A stretch of DNA of 64,000 nt from Gordonia zhaorongruii (GTDB lineage Bacteria; Actinomycetota; Actinomycetes; Mycobacteriales; Mycobacteriaceae): the NCBI RefSeq assembly GCF_007559005.1, contig NZ_CP041763.1:620001-684000 (forward strand), written 5' to 3'. Positions 18,001-26,092 of this stretch are shown here, piece after piece. Each line of letters opens with the position of its first letter. Position 1 is the stretch's first letter. The notes beneath the pieces were generated by a model. The model had not been told where the DNA came from and made no database searches. It worked only from the letters and a program-made list of their open reading frames with translations. The translations under genes and the position numbers were made by a program.

Positions 18001-18855
18001 ATGTCGCAGGGAGATTCGTACGGGAGCGAGCAGTCGTACGCCGACGAGCAGTACGGCGGGTACGAGCCGGAGCCGATCTCCTCGCGTGAGCAGCGTCAAG
18101 CGGAACCTCAGGACAACTCCTCCACGGTGAACGTGCCGACGATCCTCGCCTCGGCAGGTATCGCGGCGGTCGTCTCCGCGCTGATCGTGACGATCGGAGT
18201 GGTCGGTATGGCGACGTCCGACAAGCTGGGCGGCACCACTGCGGCGTCGGCGACGCCGACAGTGGTGAACCTCGGCGCCGAACATGCGGGGTTGGGTAAC
18301 GGTGCGGCCGCGGCAGGCGCGTCGACTGCTTCGGCAAGCGGAGAACCGGATGTGGCGGCTGAGCCGGAACCCGTTGCCGAGGAGGAGGTTCCGGAGAGCG
18401 ATGGGGGCTCCGGGACAGGCGGCGACGCTCCGCAGTCCGACGGGCAGGAGAGGGGCGCGCAACAGCGCGCGGTTCAGGCACCGAAGCAGTCCGCGGCGGC
18501 GAGTCCGAAGTCGCTGACGCCGGGGCAGCTCAACACCAAGGTCAAGACGATCATGAACACGAAGGCATCGCGCGCGGCGCGCGCAGATGAACTCGAAAGC
18601 GGAGCGCGCGCTCTCGGGAGCATCGACGAGGTGGCAGAGATGCTCCGCGTCAGCGGCGCGGGTTTCAGCTACAAGATGATCGGGCCGGTGCAGCACAGCG
18701 GCAAGAGCTTGACGGCGACTCTCCAGATGTCGCTCATCGGCAACGGATCCCGTACACGTCAGCTCACCTGGGTCTGGACGGACGACAAGTGGAAACTGTC
18801 CGATAAAAGCGTCTGCGTCATCGCGTCGTACGCGATGACCAAGTGCACCGTCTGA
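18001..18855 (+). CDS. Membrane-anchored exported protein, function unknown, iron-box controlled
   Basis: 284 residues. A hydrophilic Tyr/Glu/Gln-rich cytoplasmic head (1-45) is followed by one membrane segment (about 47-70), an Ala/Gly/Glu/Pro low-complexity stretch (about 76-180) and a folded C-terminal domain starting LTPGQLNTKVKTIMN. That domain loosely resembles the low-molecular-weight antigen MTB12 family; this is a weak by-eye similarity. The two Cys residues near the C-terminus (VCVIASYAMTKC) could form a disulfide outside the cell. The ATG at 18001 follows AAGGAG; the longer in-frame start at 17914 would overlap the iron box and was rejected. It is probably the first gene of an iron-repressed transcript with the ferric-siderophore ABC transporter, 46 nt upstream of the binding-protein gene, suggesting a role in siderophore handling at the envelope. 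Confidence 0.7.
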   Translation: MSQGDSYGSEQSYADEQYGGYEPEPISSREQRQAEPQDNSSTVNVPTILASAGIAAVVSALIVTIGVVGMATSDKLGGTTAASATPTVVNLGAEHAGLGNGAAAAGASTASASGEPDVAAEPEPVAEEEVPESDGGSGTGGDAPQSDGQERGAQQRAVQAPKQSAAASPKSLTPGQLNTKVKTIMNTKASRAARADELESGARALGSIDEVAEMLRVSGAGFSYKMIGPVQHSGKSLTATLQMSLIGNGSRTRQLTWVWTDDKWKLSDKSVCVIASYAMTKCTV

Positions 18856-18901
18856 TTTCATGAAAGGGCCCTCCACGGAGGGCGGAAGAGGAGAAGCAAC
18901 T

Positions 18902-19891
18902 GTGACCAGGCGCAAACCAGGGACCAGGCTGAAATCGGGCCTCGTGCTCGCTCTGATCGCGATGACCGCGCTCGTCGTCGGAGCGTGTTCGGCGCCCGAG
19001 GAGGAGTCGAACTCGGCTCCCGTGCAGGTCAACCTGCCGGACGGTCGTCAGGTGACGGTGCCGAGTGCACCGGAGAGGATCGTCACGCTCGGTGGTCAGT
19101 GGACCGACGTCGCATTGTCGTTCGGGGTCACGCCGGTCGGTTACACCGATATGCAGGAGAAGCAGACCGGCAAGACCGCTCCGTGGTTCGGTGACAAGCT
19201 GAAGGACTCCACGGCGGTCGATCCCGACAACGACGTCGTGGGTTCGGTGGCGAAACTCGACCCGGACCTCATCCTCGCTCCCGGATTCGCCTCCATGTCA
19301 GACGATTTCGACAAACTGTCGAAGCTCGCGCCGACCATCGACAAGATCAGCGGCCAGCAGGTCGATCCGTGGCAGGACATGGTGAAGCTGATGGGCACGA
19401 TCCTCGATCAGAACGACAAGGCGCAGGAGATCATCTCGGGCGTCTCCGGGAAGATCGACGCGATCGGCGACGAGCACCCCGGGCTGAACGGCAAGACCTA
19501 CACATTCGCCTACCTGTACGGAGCGGACCAGATCATGGTTCTCGGGGACGAAACCGACGGTGCCGCGAGACTGTTCAGCTCGCTCGGACTGAAGATGGCT
19601 CCGTCGCACGTCCAGCGAGCGAAGAAGACCGGACAGCCGCGTTTCCAGGTGAGCACGGAGAACGTGCGACTGCTCGACTCGGAGGTACTGGTGATCGCGA
19701 GCCAGACGCCGAAGCTGCAGAAGCGGCTCGAAGGCCTGCCCGGCTACCGGAACCTCGAATCAGTCAAGAACGGTGCGGTCGCGACGATGTCGCAGACGGA
19801 GATCACCGGACTCAACGAGCCGTCGCCCAGTTCCATCCCGTACACGTTCGAGAAGATGAAGCCCGCTCTGGCGGCCGCGGCGAAGAAGTAG
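18902..19891 (+). CDS. Ferric-siderophore ABC transporter substrate-binding lipoprotein (FecB/FhuD-like)
   Basis: About 329 residues, periplasmic-binding-protein family. The N-terminus MTRRKPGTRLKSG is followed by a hydrophobic stretch and the lipobox VVGAC with lipidated Cys29. The mature part opens with the typical PERIVTLGGQWTDVALSFGV segment of ferric-siderophore binders and continues with LDPDLILAPGF. The GTG at 18902 was chosen for AGGAG eight bases upstream; an earlier ATG at 18860 would put 14 extra residues before the signal peptide. It captures the ferric siderophore outside the membrane and delivers it to the two permeases that follow. Confidence 0.93.
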   Translation: MTRRKPGTRLKSGLVLALIAMTALVVGACSAPEEESNSAPVQVNLPDGRQVTVPSAPERIVTLGGQWTDVALSFGVTPVGYTDMQEKQTGKTAPWFGDKLKDSTAVDPDNDVVGSVAKLDPDLILAPGFASMSDDFDKLSKLAPTIDKISGQQVDPWQDMVKLMGTILDQNDKAQEIISGVSGKIDAIGDEHPGLNGKTYTFAYLYGADQIMVLGDETDGAARLFSSLGLKMAPSHVQRAKKTGQPRFQVSTENVRLLDSEVLVIASQTPKLQKRLEGLPGYRNLESVKNGAVATMSQTEITGLNEPSPSSIPYTFEKMKPALAAAAKK

Positions 19892-19914
19892 TCGCGTAGG
19901 CGGGTCTGTTCATC

Positions 19915-20922
19915 GTGGGCAAGATGTCTCGACGGTTGGTCGGCGCCGCGCTCCTGCTGCTGCTACTCGCGGCGGCGAGCGTGGCGTCGATCGCCCTCGG
20001 ATCGCAGTCGATCCCGTTCGGCGAGGTCTGGGACGTGCTGTGGGGTGATGGGGGCGCGGCGCGTCCCGACGCGGTCGGCATCGTCCATGAGCTCCGGATT
20101 CCGCGAACGGTTCTGGGACTGCTCGTCGGGCTGGCGATAGGTGCCGCCGGAGCCCTCACTCAGGGACACACGCGCAACCCGCTCGCCGATCCTGGAATCC
20201 TCGGTGTCAATGCCGGTGCTGCCTGCGCCGTCGTCGTCGGGGTCTATGTCCTCGGCATCACCACTCCGATCCAGTACATGGGATTCGGCCTTCTCGGCGC
20301 GATGATCGCCGCGAGTGTGGTGTTCTTCCTGGCATCGGTCGGGAAGGGGGCGAACCCGCTGACACTCGTTCTGGCAGGCACCGGGCTGACTGCGGTCCTG
20401 ACCGCCTTCACGTCGGCGATCGTCCTCATCGATACGGCGTCGCTCGACGCGTGGCGGTTCTGGCAGGTGGGGTCGACGGCGGGACGCGGTTGGGATGTCA
20501 TCGTCGCCACTCTGCCGTTCATAATCCCGGGGGTGATCCTGGCGGTGGCCAGCGGATTCTTCCTCAACATCCTGTCACTCGGCGACGAGATGACCATGGC
20601 GTTGGGATCACGCATCCTGCAGGTGCGGATCGTGGGAATCATCGCCATCACGTTGCTGATCGGGGCGGCGACCGCAGCCTGCGGTCCCATCGTCTTCCTC
20701 GGCCTGGTCGCGCCGCACGTGGCACGCTTCTTCACCGGCCCGGATTACCGCTGGATCGTTCCGTATTCGGCGCTGCTCGGTGCGGTGGCCCTGGTGCTGT
20801 GCGATGTGCTGGGACGGGTGGTCGCCCGGCCCGGAGAGGTACAGGCCGGCATCGTTCTCGCCGCGGTGGGTGCCCCGTTCTTCATCGCGCTGGTGCGGAC
20901 CAGGAAGCTGGTAGCCGTATGA
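19915..20922 (+). CDS. FecCD-family siderophore ABC permease 1
   Basis: About 335 residues and 8-10 membrane segments, with family landmarks LRIPRTVLGLLVG, GAALGLTQGHTRNPLADPGILGVNAGAA-type residues (ALTQGHTRNPLADPGILG), and the late GPIVFLGLVAPHVARFF. Forms a heterodimer with the next gene product. GTG at 19915 gives MGKMSRRL; the ATG at 19924 (MSRRL) is an equally good start. The stop overlaps the next start (ATGA). Confidence 0.93.
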   Translation: MGKMSRRLVGAALLLLLLAAASVASIALGSQSIPFGEVWDVLWGDGGAARPDAVGIVHELRIPRTVLGLLVGLAIGAAGALTQGHTRNPLADPGILGVNAGAACAVVVGVYVLGITTPIQYMGFGLLGAMIAASVVFFLASVGKGANPLTLVLAGTGLTAVLTAFTSAIVLIDTASLDAWRFWQVGSTAGRGWDVIVATLPFIIPGVILAVASGFFLNILSLGDEMTMALGSRILQVRIVGIIAITLLIGAATAACGPIVFLGLVAPHVARFFTGPDYRWIVPYSALLGAVALVLCDVLGRVVARPGEVQAGIVLAAVGAPFFIALVRTRKLVAV

Positions 20923-22037
20923 CCCGCAGCGAGACGAGCGACCAGATCCCCGTGCAGGCGATCGCCGACGGCCATGCATCGCAGCCTGTGTACCGGCGCC
21001 GCACAGTGGTGCGGATCGGCGGCGGCACGTTCGTGATCCGGCCGTGGGCGACTGGTGCCGGTGTCGTCCTCGCCACCGCGGCGCTGCTCCTGTTCGCCAC
21101 GAGCATCGGCGTCAGCGAGCTGCCCATGAACCTGGTCGATGTCGCGCGAATTCTACTCGGGGGCGGTACACGCGCCGAGAACGTCGTCGTCTTCGACTCG
21201 CAACTGCCGATCGGATTGGTGGGTCTTCTCGTCGGGTTCTCCCTCGGTATGTCCGGGTCCCTGACGCAGGTGATCGCGCGCAATCCGCTGGCTACCCCGG
21301 ACATGCTCGGCATCACCTCGGGGGCCAGCGCGGCGGCGGTCGCGGTCATCGCCTTCGGATCGAGTTGGGCGACGTGGCTCGCCGACCTGGGTCTTGCCGC
21401 GGCGGCGCTGGTCGGCGGCCTGCTGACGGCTGGAGCCATGTACGCCCTCACCTGGCGCAAGGGCATCGACCCGATCCGATTGGTCCTCGTCGGTGTCGCC
21501 CTGACCTGGGGGCTGCAGGCCGTGGTTGCCTATCTGCTGACGCGGGCGCAGGTCCATCAAGCTCAGCAAGCCCAGCGTTGGATCGTGGGATCGGTCTCCG
21601 GCGCCGGGTGGAACGACGTGTGGCCGCCGTTGATCGTGTTGCTTCCGGCGATCGCCTTCGTCGCGGTCCAGTCGCGCAACCTCGCCGTTCTGAGCCTGGG
21701 GGAGGACATCGGACGCGGACTGGGAGTTCGGTCGAACGCCGTGTCCGGCGTCATGCTCGTCGTCGCGGTGGTGGTGGCCGCAGTGGCCGTCTCGTCGGCG
21801 GGGCCGATCGCGTTCGTCGCACTGCTCGCGCCCCAGGTGGCGATGCGGCTGACTCGATCGGAGATGCCCGGTCCGATCACATCCGGTCTCACAGGTGCCT
21901 GCCTCGTGATCGCCGGTGACATCATCTGTCGCGCGGTGCTGCCACCGGGGGTGCCCGTCGGCGTGGTCACCGCGGGCATCGGCGGTCCCGCACTGATCTA
22001 TCTGATGATTCGAATCAACCGAAAGGCGTCGGTATGA
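20919..22037 (+). CDS. FecCD-family siderophore ABC permease 2
   Basis: 372-residue FecCD permease with a 45-residue hydrophilic N-terminal extension before the first membrane segment. Conserved parts include TQVIARNPLATPDMLGITSGA and GPIAFVALLAPQVAMRL. The ATG at 20919 overlaps the stop of permease 1; the open frame further upstream is the shadow of permease 1. Its own stop overlaps the ATPase start (ATGA), so all three transport genes are translationally coupled. Confidence 0.93.
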   Translation: MTRSETSDQIPVQAIADGHASQPVYRRRTVVRIGGGTFVIRPWATGAGVVLATAALLLFATSIGVSELPMNLVDVARILLGGGTRAENVVVFDSQLPIGLVGLLVGFSLGMSGSLTQVIARNPLATPDMLGITSGASAAAVAVIAFGSSWATWLADLGLAAAALVGGLLTAGAMYALTWRKGIDPIRLVLVGVALTWGLQAVVAYLLTRAQVHQAQQAQRWIVGSVSGAGWNDVWPPLIVLLPAIAFVAVQSRNLAVLSLGEDIGRGLGVRSNAVSGVMLVVAVVVAAVAVSSAGPIAFVALLAPQVAMRLTRSEMPGPITSGLTGACLVIAGDIICRAVLPPGVPVGVVTAGIGGPALIYLMIRINRKASV

Positions 22038-22870
22038 GCACAGCGTCCACCGAGCGATCGACGTCCCGCTTGACGGGGGCCGGCCTGCAGGTCGGGTACG
22101 GGGATCGCACCATCATCGACGGCCTCGATATCACCGTCCCGGACGGCCGGGTGACGACCATCGTCGGTCCGAACGGGTGCGGGAAGTCGACTCTTCTCCG
22201 GTCGTTGGTGCGGCTGCTCAAACCGACCTCGGGGCAGGTGCTCCTCGACGGCCGTGACATCGCCACGCTGCGTACCAAGGACGTGGCGCGGATACTCGGA
22301 CTGCTGCCGCAGAGTCCGGTCGCGCCAGAGGGATTGACCGTCGCCGACCTGGTTTCGCGCGGACGTCATCCGCATCAGTCGTGGTACCGGCAGTGGTCGC
22401 CGGAGGACGAGGCAGCCGTCTCGCGAGCCCTCGAGCAGACGAGCTGCACCGAGCTCGCAGACCGGACCATCGACACTCTCTCCGGTGGCCAGCGTCAGCG
22501 TGTGTGGATCGCGCTGACTCTGGCCCAGCAGACCGATGTGGTGATGCTCGACGAGCCGACCACCTACCTCGACCTGGCACATTCGGTGGACGTCCTCGAC
22601 CTCGTCGACGACCTCTGCCACCATCACGGCAAGACAGTCGTGATGGTGCTGCACGATCTGAACCTCGCCATCCGCTACAGCGACTGGTTGGTCGTGATGC
22701 GCGACGGTGCGATCCTTCGTGAAGGGACGCCGTCCGACGTGATCTCCAGCGAGCTGCTGGAGGAGGCGTTCGGGCTCCGGTCGCAGGTGATGACCGATCC
22801 GGTCTCCGGCGGTCCGCTGATCGTCCCCGTCGGCCGTAAAGGAGACCTCCGTTCACATCTCGGCGGTTGA
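22034..22870 (+). CDS. Siderophore ABC transporter ATPase (FecE/FhuC-like)
   Basis: 278-residue ABC ATPase. Walker A is GPNGCGKST, the Q-loop is in LLPQSPVAPEGLTV, the signature is LSGGQRQRVWIA, Walker B is VVMLDEPTTYLDL and the switch His is in VLHDLNLAIRY. The family powers import of ferric siderophores, haem or cobalamin; the adjoining binding lipoprotein, permeases and iron box point to ferric siderophore. Last gene of the uptake operon. Confidence 0.95.
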   Translation: MSTASTERSTSRLTGAGLQVGYGDRTIIDGLDITVPDGRVTTIVGPNGCGKSTLLRSLVRLLKPTSGQVLLDGRDIATLRTKDVARILGLLPQSPVAPEGLTVADLVSRGRHPHQSWYRQWSPEDEAAVSRALEQTSCTELADRTIDTLSGGQRQRVWIALTLAQQTDVVMLDEPTTYLDLAHSVDVLDLVDDLCHHHGKTVVMVLHDLNLAIRYSDWLVVMRDGAILREGTPSDVISSELLEEAFGLRSQVMTDPVSGGPLIVPVGRKGDLRSHLGG

Positions 22871-22888
22871 GCCTGCGACTGTTCGGTG

Positions 22889-22980
22889 GGTTTCGACTCG
22901 CTGCGCTCGCTCAACCGTCGAGGTCTCTCTCGATGGTTGAGCCGCATCTGAGGCGCCAGCCGAAGTTGTGTGTCGAAACC
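22889..22980. repeat. Dispersed palindromic repeat, copy 1
   Basis: An imperfect inverted element. GGTTTCGAC (22889) pairs with GTCGAAACC (22972), and GCTCAACC (22909) pairs with GGTTGAGC (22935). The inner motif ACTCGCTGCGCTCGCTCAACC is itself near-palindromic. The same motif recurs at 27671-27890 and 61654-61690, always between genes. Confidence 0.8.
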
Positions 22981-23085
22981 GGGCGCGGCCGTACGACGAT
23001 TTCGATGCGGGGCCGCCGGTCAGCATGCCTGCCTCTGCCGTAGAATCCTCGGCGACGGTTGGGCCATCCCCGTGTCGGCCGTCCC

Positions 23086-23161
23086 GCTCTCGTAGCTCAG
23101 GGGATAGAGCACCGCTCTCCTAAAGCGGGTGTCGCAGGTTCGAATCCTGCCGGGAGCACCA
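23086..23161 (+). tRNA. tRNA-Arg(CCU)
   Basis: A full cloverleaf can be drawn. The acceptor stem GCTCTCG pairs with CGGGAGC, the D arm is GCTC-AGGGGATA-GAGC, the anticodon arm is CCGCT-CTCCTAA-AGCGG with anticodon CCT (23119-23121), the variable loop is GTGTC, and the T arm is GCAGG-TTCGAAT-CCTGC. The discriminator A is followed by an encoded CCA (23159-23161). It reads the AGG arginine codon. Confidence 0.97.
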
Positions 23162-23186
23162 GGTCAGAGCGTTATCCGCTCTGGCC
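23162..23186 (+). terminator. Hairpin immediately after tRNA-Arg
   Basis: GGTCAGAGCG (23162) pairs with CGCTCTGGCC (23177) over 10 bp including one G-U, with a 5-nt loop. It is directly after the tRNA CCA. No T tract follows, so processing signal or weak terminator. Confidence 0.6.
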
Positions 23187-23545
23187 GTTCGCGTCCCGTG
23201 GGCACATTTTGAACACACGATGATCGGCGAGCGATGCGCCGTCGGTGTTGCGAGCGGCCGAAATACGGGCCTTCGAGGGAAGTGTTCCCTCGGAACGGTG
23301 AATTCTGGCCGATTTCCGCAGCAGCCTCCCGACATCAGCGGAGCGTATTTCTCGCAGGGGCGAACGGGGGATGTGAACCGTCGTGATCCTCTCATCTGTT
23401 CGGGTGATTTCCGGTCCGCTCTCTCGTGGAACTCCCTCGAGGCGCGGATCATTCACCGTGGAGTACACGTGTTGCACGATCGCGTGCTTCGTCAGCTCCT
23501 CTGAAATGTCTACCGCCCACGCCCACCAGTCAAGGACCCGTCCCA
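23187..23545. other. Intergenic stretch between tRNA-Arg and the Ltp lipoprotein gene
   Basis: About 360 bp without a convincing gene. Short open frames here lack ribosome sites and family features. By eye the stretch looks less GC-rich than the flanks. I looked for an integrase gene or a second copy of the tRNA 3' end that would mark an att site and saw neither. Confidence 0.5.
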
Positions 23546-24109
23546 ATGCGTAAGACCATCGTCGTCGTCGTGCTCACAGCGGCCCTCAGCATCGGGGTGG
23601 CCGGGTGCAGTTCAACTGACAAAGAGATGAAAGGCGCGGCCACGACAGCGGTGGACCTGGCGAAGCAACCGGTTGCCACGAAGACGGTCACCGTGACCGC
23701 AAGCCAGTCCGCTCCGACCGCCGAGGAAGCCGTCGCCGAGACTGAAGATCCGGTGACCACCGCTGAGGAATCGGCCACGGTAACTGCCGAATCGGCGACA
23801 ACCACGAATACCGAAGAGGATCTTCCGGTAGCCCGGAGCAATGCAGTCGGGAAAGCGCAGGAGTACCTCGCAATCAGTGCCTTCTCGCGCAGTGGTCTGA
23901 TCAGCCAGTTGGTCTACGAGGGATTCGAGGAGTCGGATGCGGTGTATGCCGTCGATTCCATCGCGCCCGACTGGTACGACCAGGCAGCCAAGAAGGGCGG
24001 CGAGTACATGTCTATTAGTTCGTTCTCGCAACAGGGACTCGTTGATCAACTCGTCTACGACGGTTTCACACAGGAGCAGGCGACTCACGGCGCCGCCAGT
24101 CAGTTCTGA
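23546..24109 (+). CDS. Ltp-family (host cell surface-exposed) lipoprotein
   Basis: 187 residues. Signal peptide MRKTIVVVVLTAALSIGVAG ends in the lipobox AGC with lipidated Cys21. A Thr/Ala/Glu-rich linker (about 30-100) leads to two copies of the Ltp helix-turn-helix-like repeat, AQEYLAISAFSRSGLISQL and GEYMSISSFSQQGLVDQL, each followed by a GF segment (YEGFEESDAVYAVD; YDGFTQEQATHGA). The domain was named for Ltp of Streptococcus phage TP-J34, a superinfection-exclusion lipoprotein; many actinobacterial chromosomes carry relatives of unknown role. ATG at 23546 follows AAGGA. It lies alone 385 bp after tRNA-Arg(CCU), in DNA that looks less GC-rich. A phage-defence role is possible but not shown. 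Confidence 0.85.
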   Translation: MRKTIVVVVLTAALSIGVAGCSSTDKEMKGAATTAVDLAKQPVATKTVTVTASQSAPTAEEAVAETEDPVTTAEESATVTAESATTTNTEEDLPVARSNAVGKAQEYLAISAFSRSGLISQLVYEGFEESDAVYAVDSIAPDWYDQAAKKGGEYMSISSFSQQGLVDQLVYDGFTQEQATHGAASQF

Positions 24110-24293
24110 AACGTGCCGACCGGGACCATGTTCAGCGGTTCGGCTCTCATTCAGCGCATACCGATTCGATAACGCGAATCTCGGACATCCCGTGGTCAGC
24201 GGGACCGTTTTCGGACATACGGATAAAACGTCGCCGACGTCCCCTGCTCTTCTGATGCGGAATGTCGTTCAAACGGCTTACGCTCAGTCGGGA

Positions 24294-24313
24294 GTCGTAC
24301 CGACCGGTACGAC
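24294..24313. promoter_or_regulatory. Perfect 9-2-9 palindrome upstream of the LGFP-repeat gene
   Basis: GTCGTACCG (24294-24302), AC, then CGGTACGAC (24305-24313): perfect arms, about 10 nt before the ribosome site of the next gene. It could be an operator or a hairpin in the mRNA leader. Confidence 0.55.
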
Positions 24314-24335
24314 GTGGCACATCAGGAGGGGACCT

Positions 24336-25982
24336 GTGAAGAAGCGATTGCGCGGACTCACGCTTGGTCTCGCAGTGGGAATGGGTGCGACCTTGTTGCT
24401 CGCCCCGCATGCCCAGGCGGACACCAAAGCGGATGCAAGCAAGGCGATTGAGAAGCTTTCCGACAACATCCAGGATGGCGACGCCGATCGCGGATTCAAC
24501 GACTCCGGACTCGGCAAGAAGCGCGGATCGATCACTGCCAACCAGGACGGGTTCGAACAGAAGTTCCGCGGGGGCACGATCTACTGGTCGAAGGAGAGCG
24601 GCGCGCACGTTCTCTACGGCGCGATCAACGAGAAGTACGACGACCTCGATGGCACCAAGGGCGACGTCGGCGTGCCGAAGTCGGACGAGGCAGACGTCAA
24701 GCTGAAGACCAAGGGTCGCGCGGCCGAGTTCACCGGTGCCGGCGATCCGAAGATTCTGTGGACGCCGAAGAACGACGCGTGGCTGGTTCGCGGGCCGTTC
24801 AGTCTCGCTTCGGACAAGCTGGGAGCCGATCTCGGTGCGCCGAAGGGCGAGATCAAGGCCGACGGCGGTGCCGTCTCGCAGGAGTTCGAGGGCGGCACCC
24901 TCGACTACGACGTCAACTCCGGTGAGTGGACCTCGCGACCAGCGAGCCTCGCCAAGGACCTCGATGGTGTGAAGGTGCCTGCCGATTGGGAGAACGCCGG
25001 ACTGCCCGGGGTGAACATTCCCGGGCTCGACGCCGCGCAGAACAGTGCGGCGAATGCGACCGATGCACCGCGCGCGGGTGCGGAAGCATCCAGCGACGAC
25101 GGGATCTCGCCGTGGTGGTGGCTGCTCCTCCTGCTGCTGATCCCGGTCCTGCTCGGCATCTGGGCGCTCCTCAAGGGCAAGAAGGGCAAGAAGGCCGACT
25201 CCGGTAAGAACGATCAGAACGGCAAGGGCGGCTCCGGATTCGACCCGAAGAAGACCGCAGCGGGCGTCGCCGGCGGAGCGACTGCAGCGGGTGCGGCAGG
25301 CGTCGCCGCCGCGAAGAAGGGCGGCCAGGGTGCTGCCGATACCGCGTCAGGCGCGGCCGGAGGGGCCGGCGCAGCCGCCGGCGGACTGAAGGACAAGGTT
25401 ACCGGACACGGTGATCAGCCGGGCGGTCAGACGGGAGATCGCGCAGGCAACGGCGCGCCCGACGAGACTCGCGCCGCTGCGGGCGAATCCGGGAACCAGG
25501 GCCCCGGGAATCAGGGTGCCGGGAATCAGGGCGCCGGATTCGCAGCCGGTGCTGCGGGACTCGCCGGCGGTGCGGCAGCAGGGGCAGGTGCGGCCGCCAT
25601 GGGTCGGCAGGGCCAGGACAATCAGGGCCAGGACCAGCAGGGCCAGCCGGGGGCGCAGCCCACGGACGGCGCGCCCCAGCAGTCGGGTGCCCAGCAGCCG
25701 GGGGCTCAGCAGCCGGTTGCCGATACGTCGGCAGGTAAGCATTCTGGCGACGGAGTCGGACAGTTCGATCGTGGCGGCCAGGGCGTGCCGGTCCCGATCG
25801 GCGGTCATCTGCCACTACAGGATCCCTTGACAGCACCGGAGGGTTACCCGATCAAGGGTGACTCCGAGGCGGGCAAGTTCTATGTGCCGGGCCAGCAGGG
25901 GTACGACGCGGTGAAGCCCGCAGTCTGGTTCGCGAGCGAGTCGGTGGCATCGGCCGCTGGATTCACTCCGGCAGGCCGGTAG
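24336..25982 (+). CDS. Exported LGFP-repeat protein with one membrane anchor and Gly/Ala/Gln-rich tail
   Basis: 548 residues. Signal peptide to about Ala28 (APHAQA before DTKAD). Residues about 50-220 contain LGFP-type repeats (FRGGTIYWSKESGAH and FEGGTLDYDVNSGEW, with DVGVPKSDE and DLGAPKGE between), a module linked to cell-wall binding in mycolic-acid actinobacteria. A membrane segment WWWLLLLLLIPVLLGIW is followed by a KGKKGKK stop-transfer. A long low-complexity tail follows (GNQGAGNQG and GQDNQGQDQQGQ repeats). The C-terminal 45 residues (YPIKGDSEAGKFYVPG ... VWFASESVASAAGF) match a small module that I recall being annotated as a sunset domain. GTG at 24336 follows AGGAGGGG. Probably an envelope protein with both ends structured. 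Confidence 0.8.
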   Translation: MKKRLRGLTLGLAVGMGATLLLAPHAQADTKADASKAIEKLSDNIQDGDADRGFNDSGLGKKRGSITANQDGFEQKFRGGTIYWSKESGAHVLYGAINEKYDDLDGTKGDVGVPKSDEADVKLKTKGRAAEFTGAGDPKILWTPKNDAWLVRGPFSLASDKLGADLGAPKGEIKADGGAVSQEFEGGTLDYDVNSGEWTSRPASLAKDLDGVKVPADWENAGLPGVNIPGLDAAQNSAANATDAPRAGAEASSDDGISPWWWLLLLLLIPVLLGIWALLKGKKGKKADSGKNDQNGKGGSGFDPKKTAAGVAGGATAAGAAGVAAAKKGGQGAADTASGAAGGAGAAAGGLKDKVTGHGDQPGGQTGDRAGNGAPDETRAAAGESGNQGPGNQGAGNQGAGFAAGAAGLAGGAAAGAGAAAMGRQGQDNQGQDQQGQPGAQPTDGAPQQSGAQQPGAQQPVADTSAGKHSGDGVGQFDRGGQGVPVPIGGHLPLQDPLTAPEGYPIKGDSEAGKFYVPGQQGYDAVKPAVWFASESVASAAGFTPAGR

Positions 25983-26006
25983 GCCGCCGAACCCTGCGAT
26001 CGACTT

Positions 26007-26042
26007 TGCGGCCCGGACACCGACCACGGTGTCCGGGCCGCA
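26007..26042 (+). terminator. Strong 16-bp perfect hairpin after the LGFP gene
   Basis: A 16-bp perfect stem from T26007 to G26022 pairs with C26027 to A26042 around the loop ACCA. It is 25 nt past the stop codon, without a T tract, of the type common in actinobacteria. Confidence 0.85.
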
Positions 26043-26092
26043 GTCGTCGGTGCCGCAGTTCGTCAGGGCGGCGGTTTGGCTACGGTGGTCTC

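Noticed and set aside
23120..23452. A short minus-strand frame ending in CSRQDSNLRHPL
   Set aside because: It overlaps tRNA-Arg; that peptide is what a tRNA gene gives when translated in reverse, a known false gene.
23162..24335. A defined integrated element bounded by att sites at tRNA-Arg
   Set aside because: No second copy of the tRNA 3' end and no integrase gene; only composition and the Ltp gene hint at transfer.
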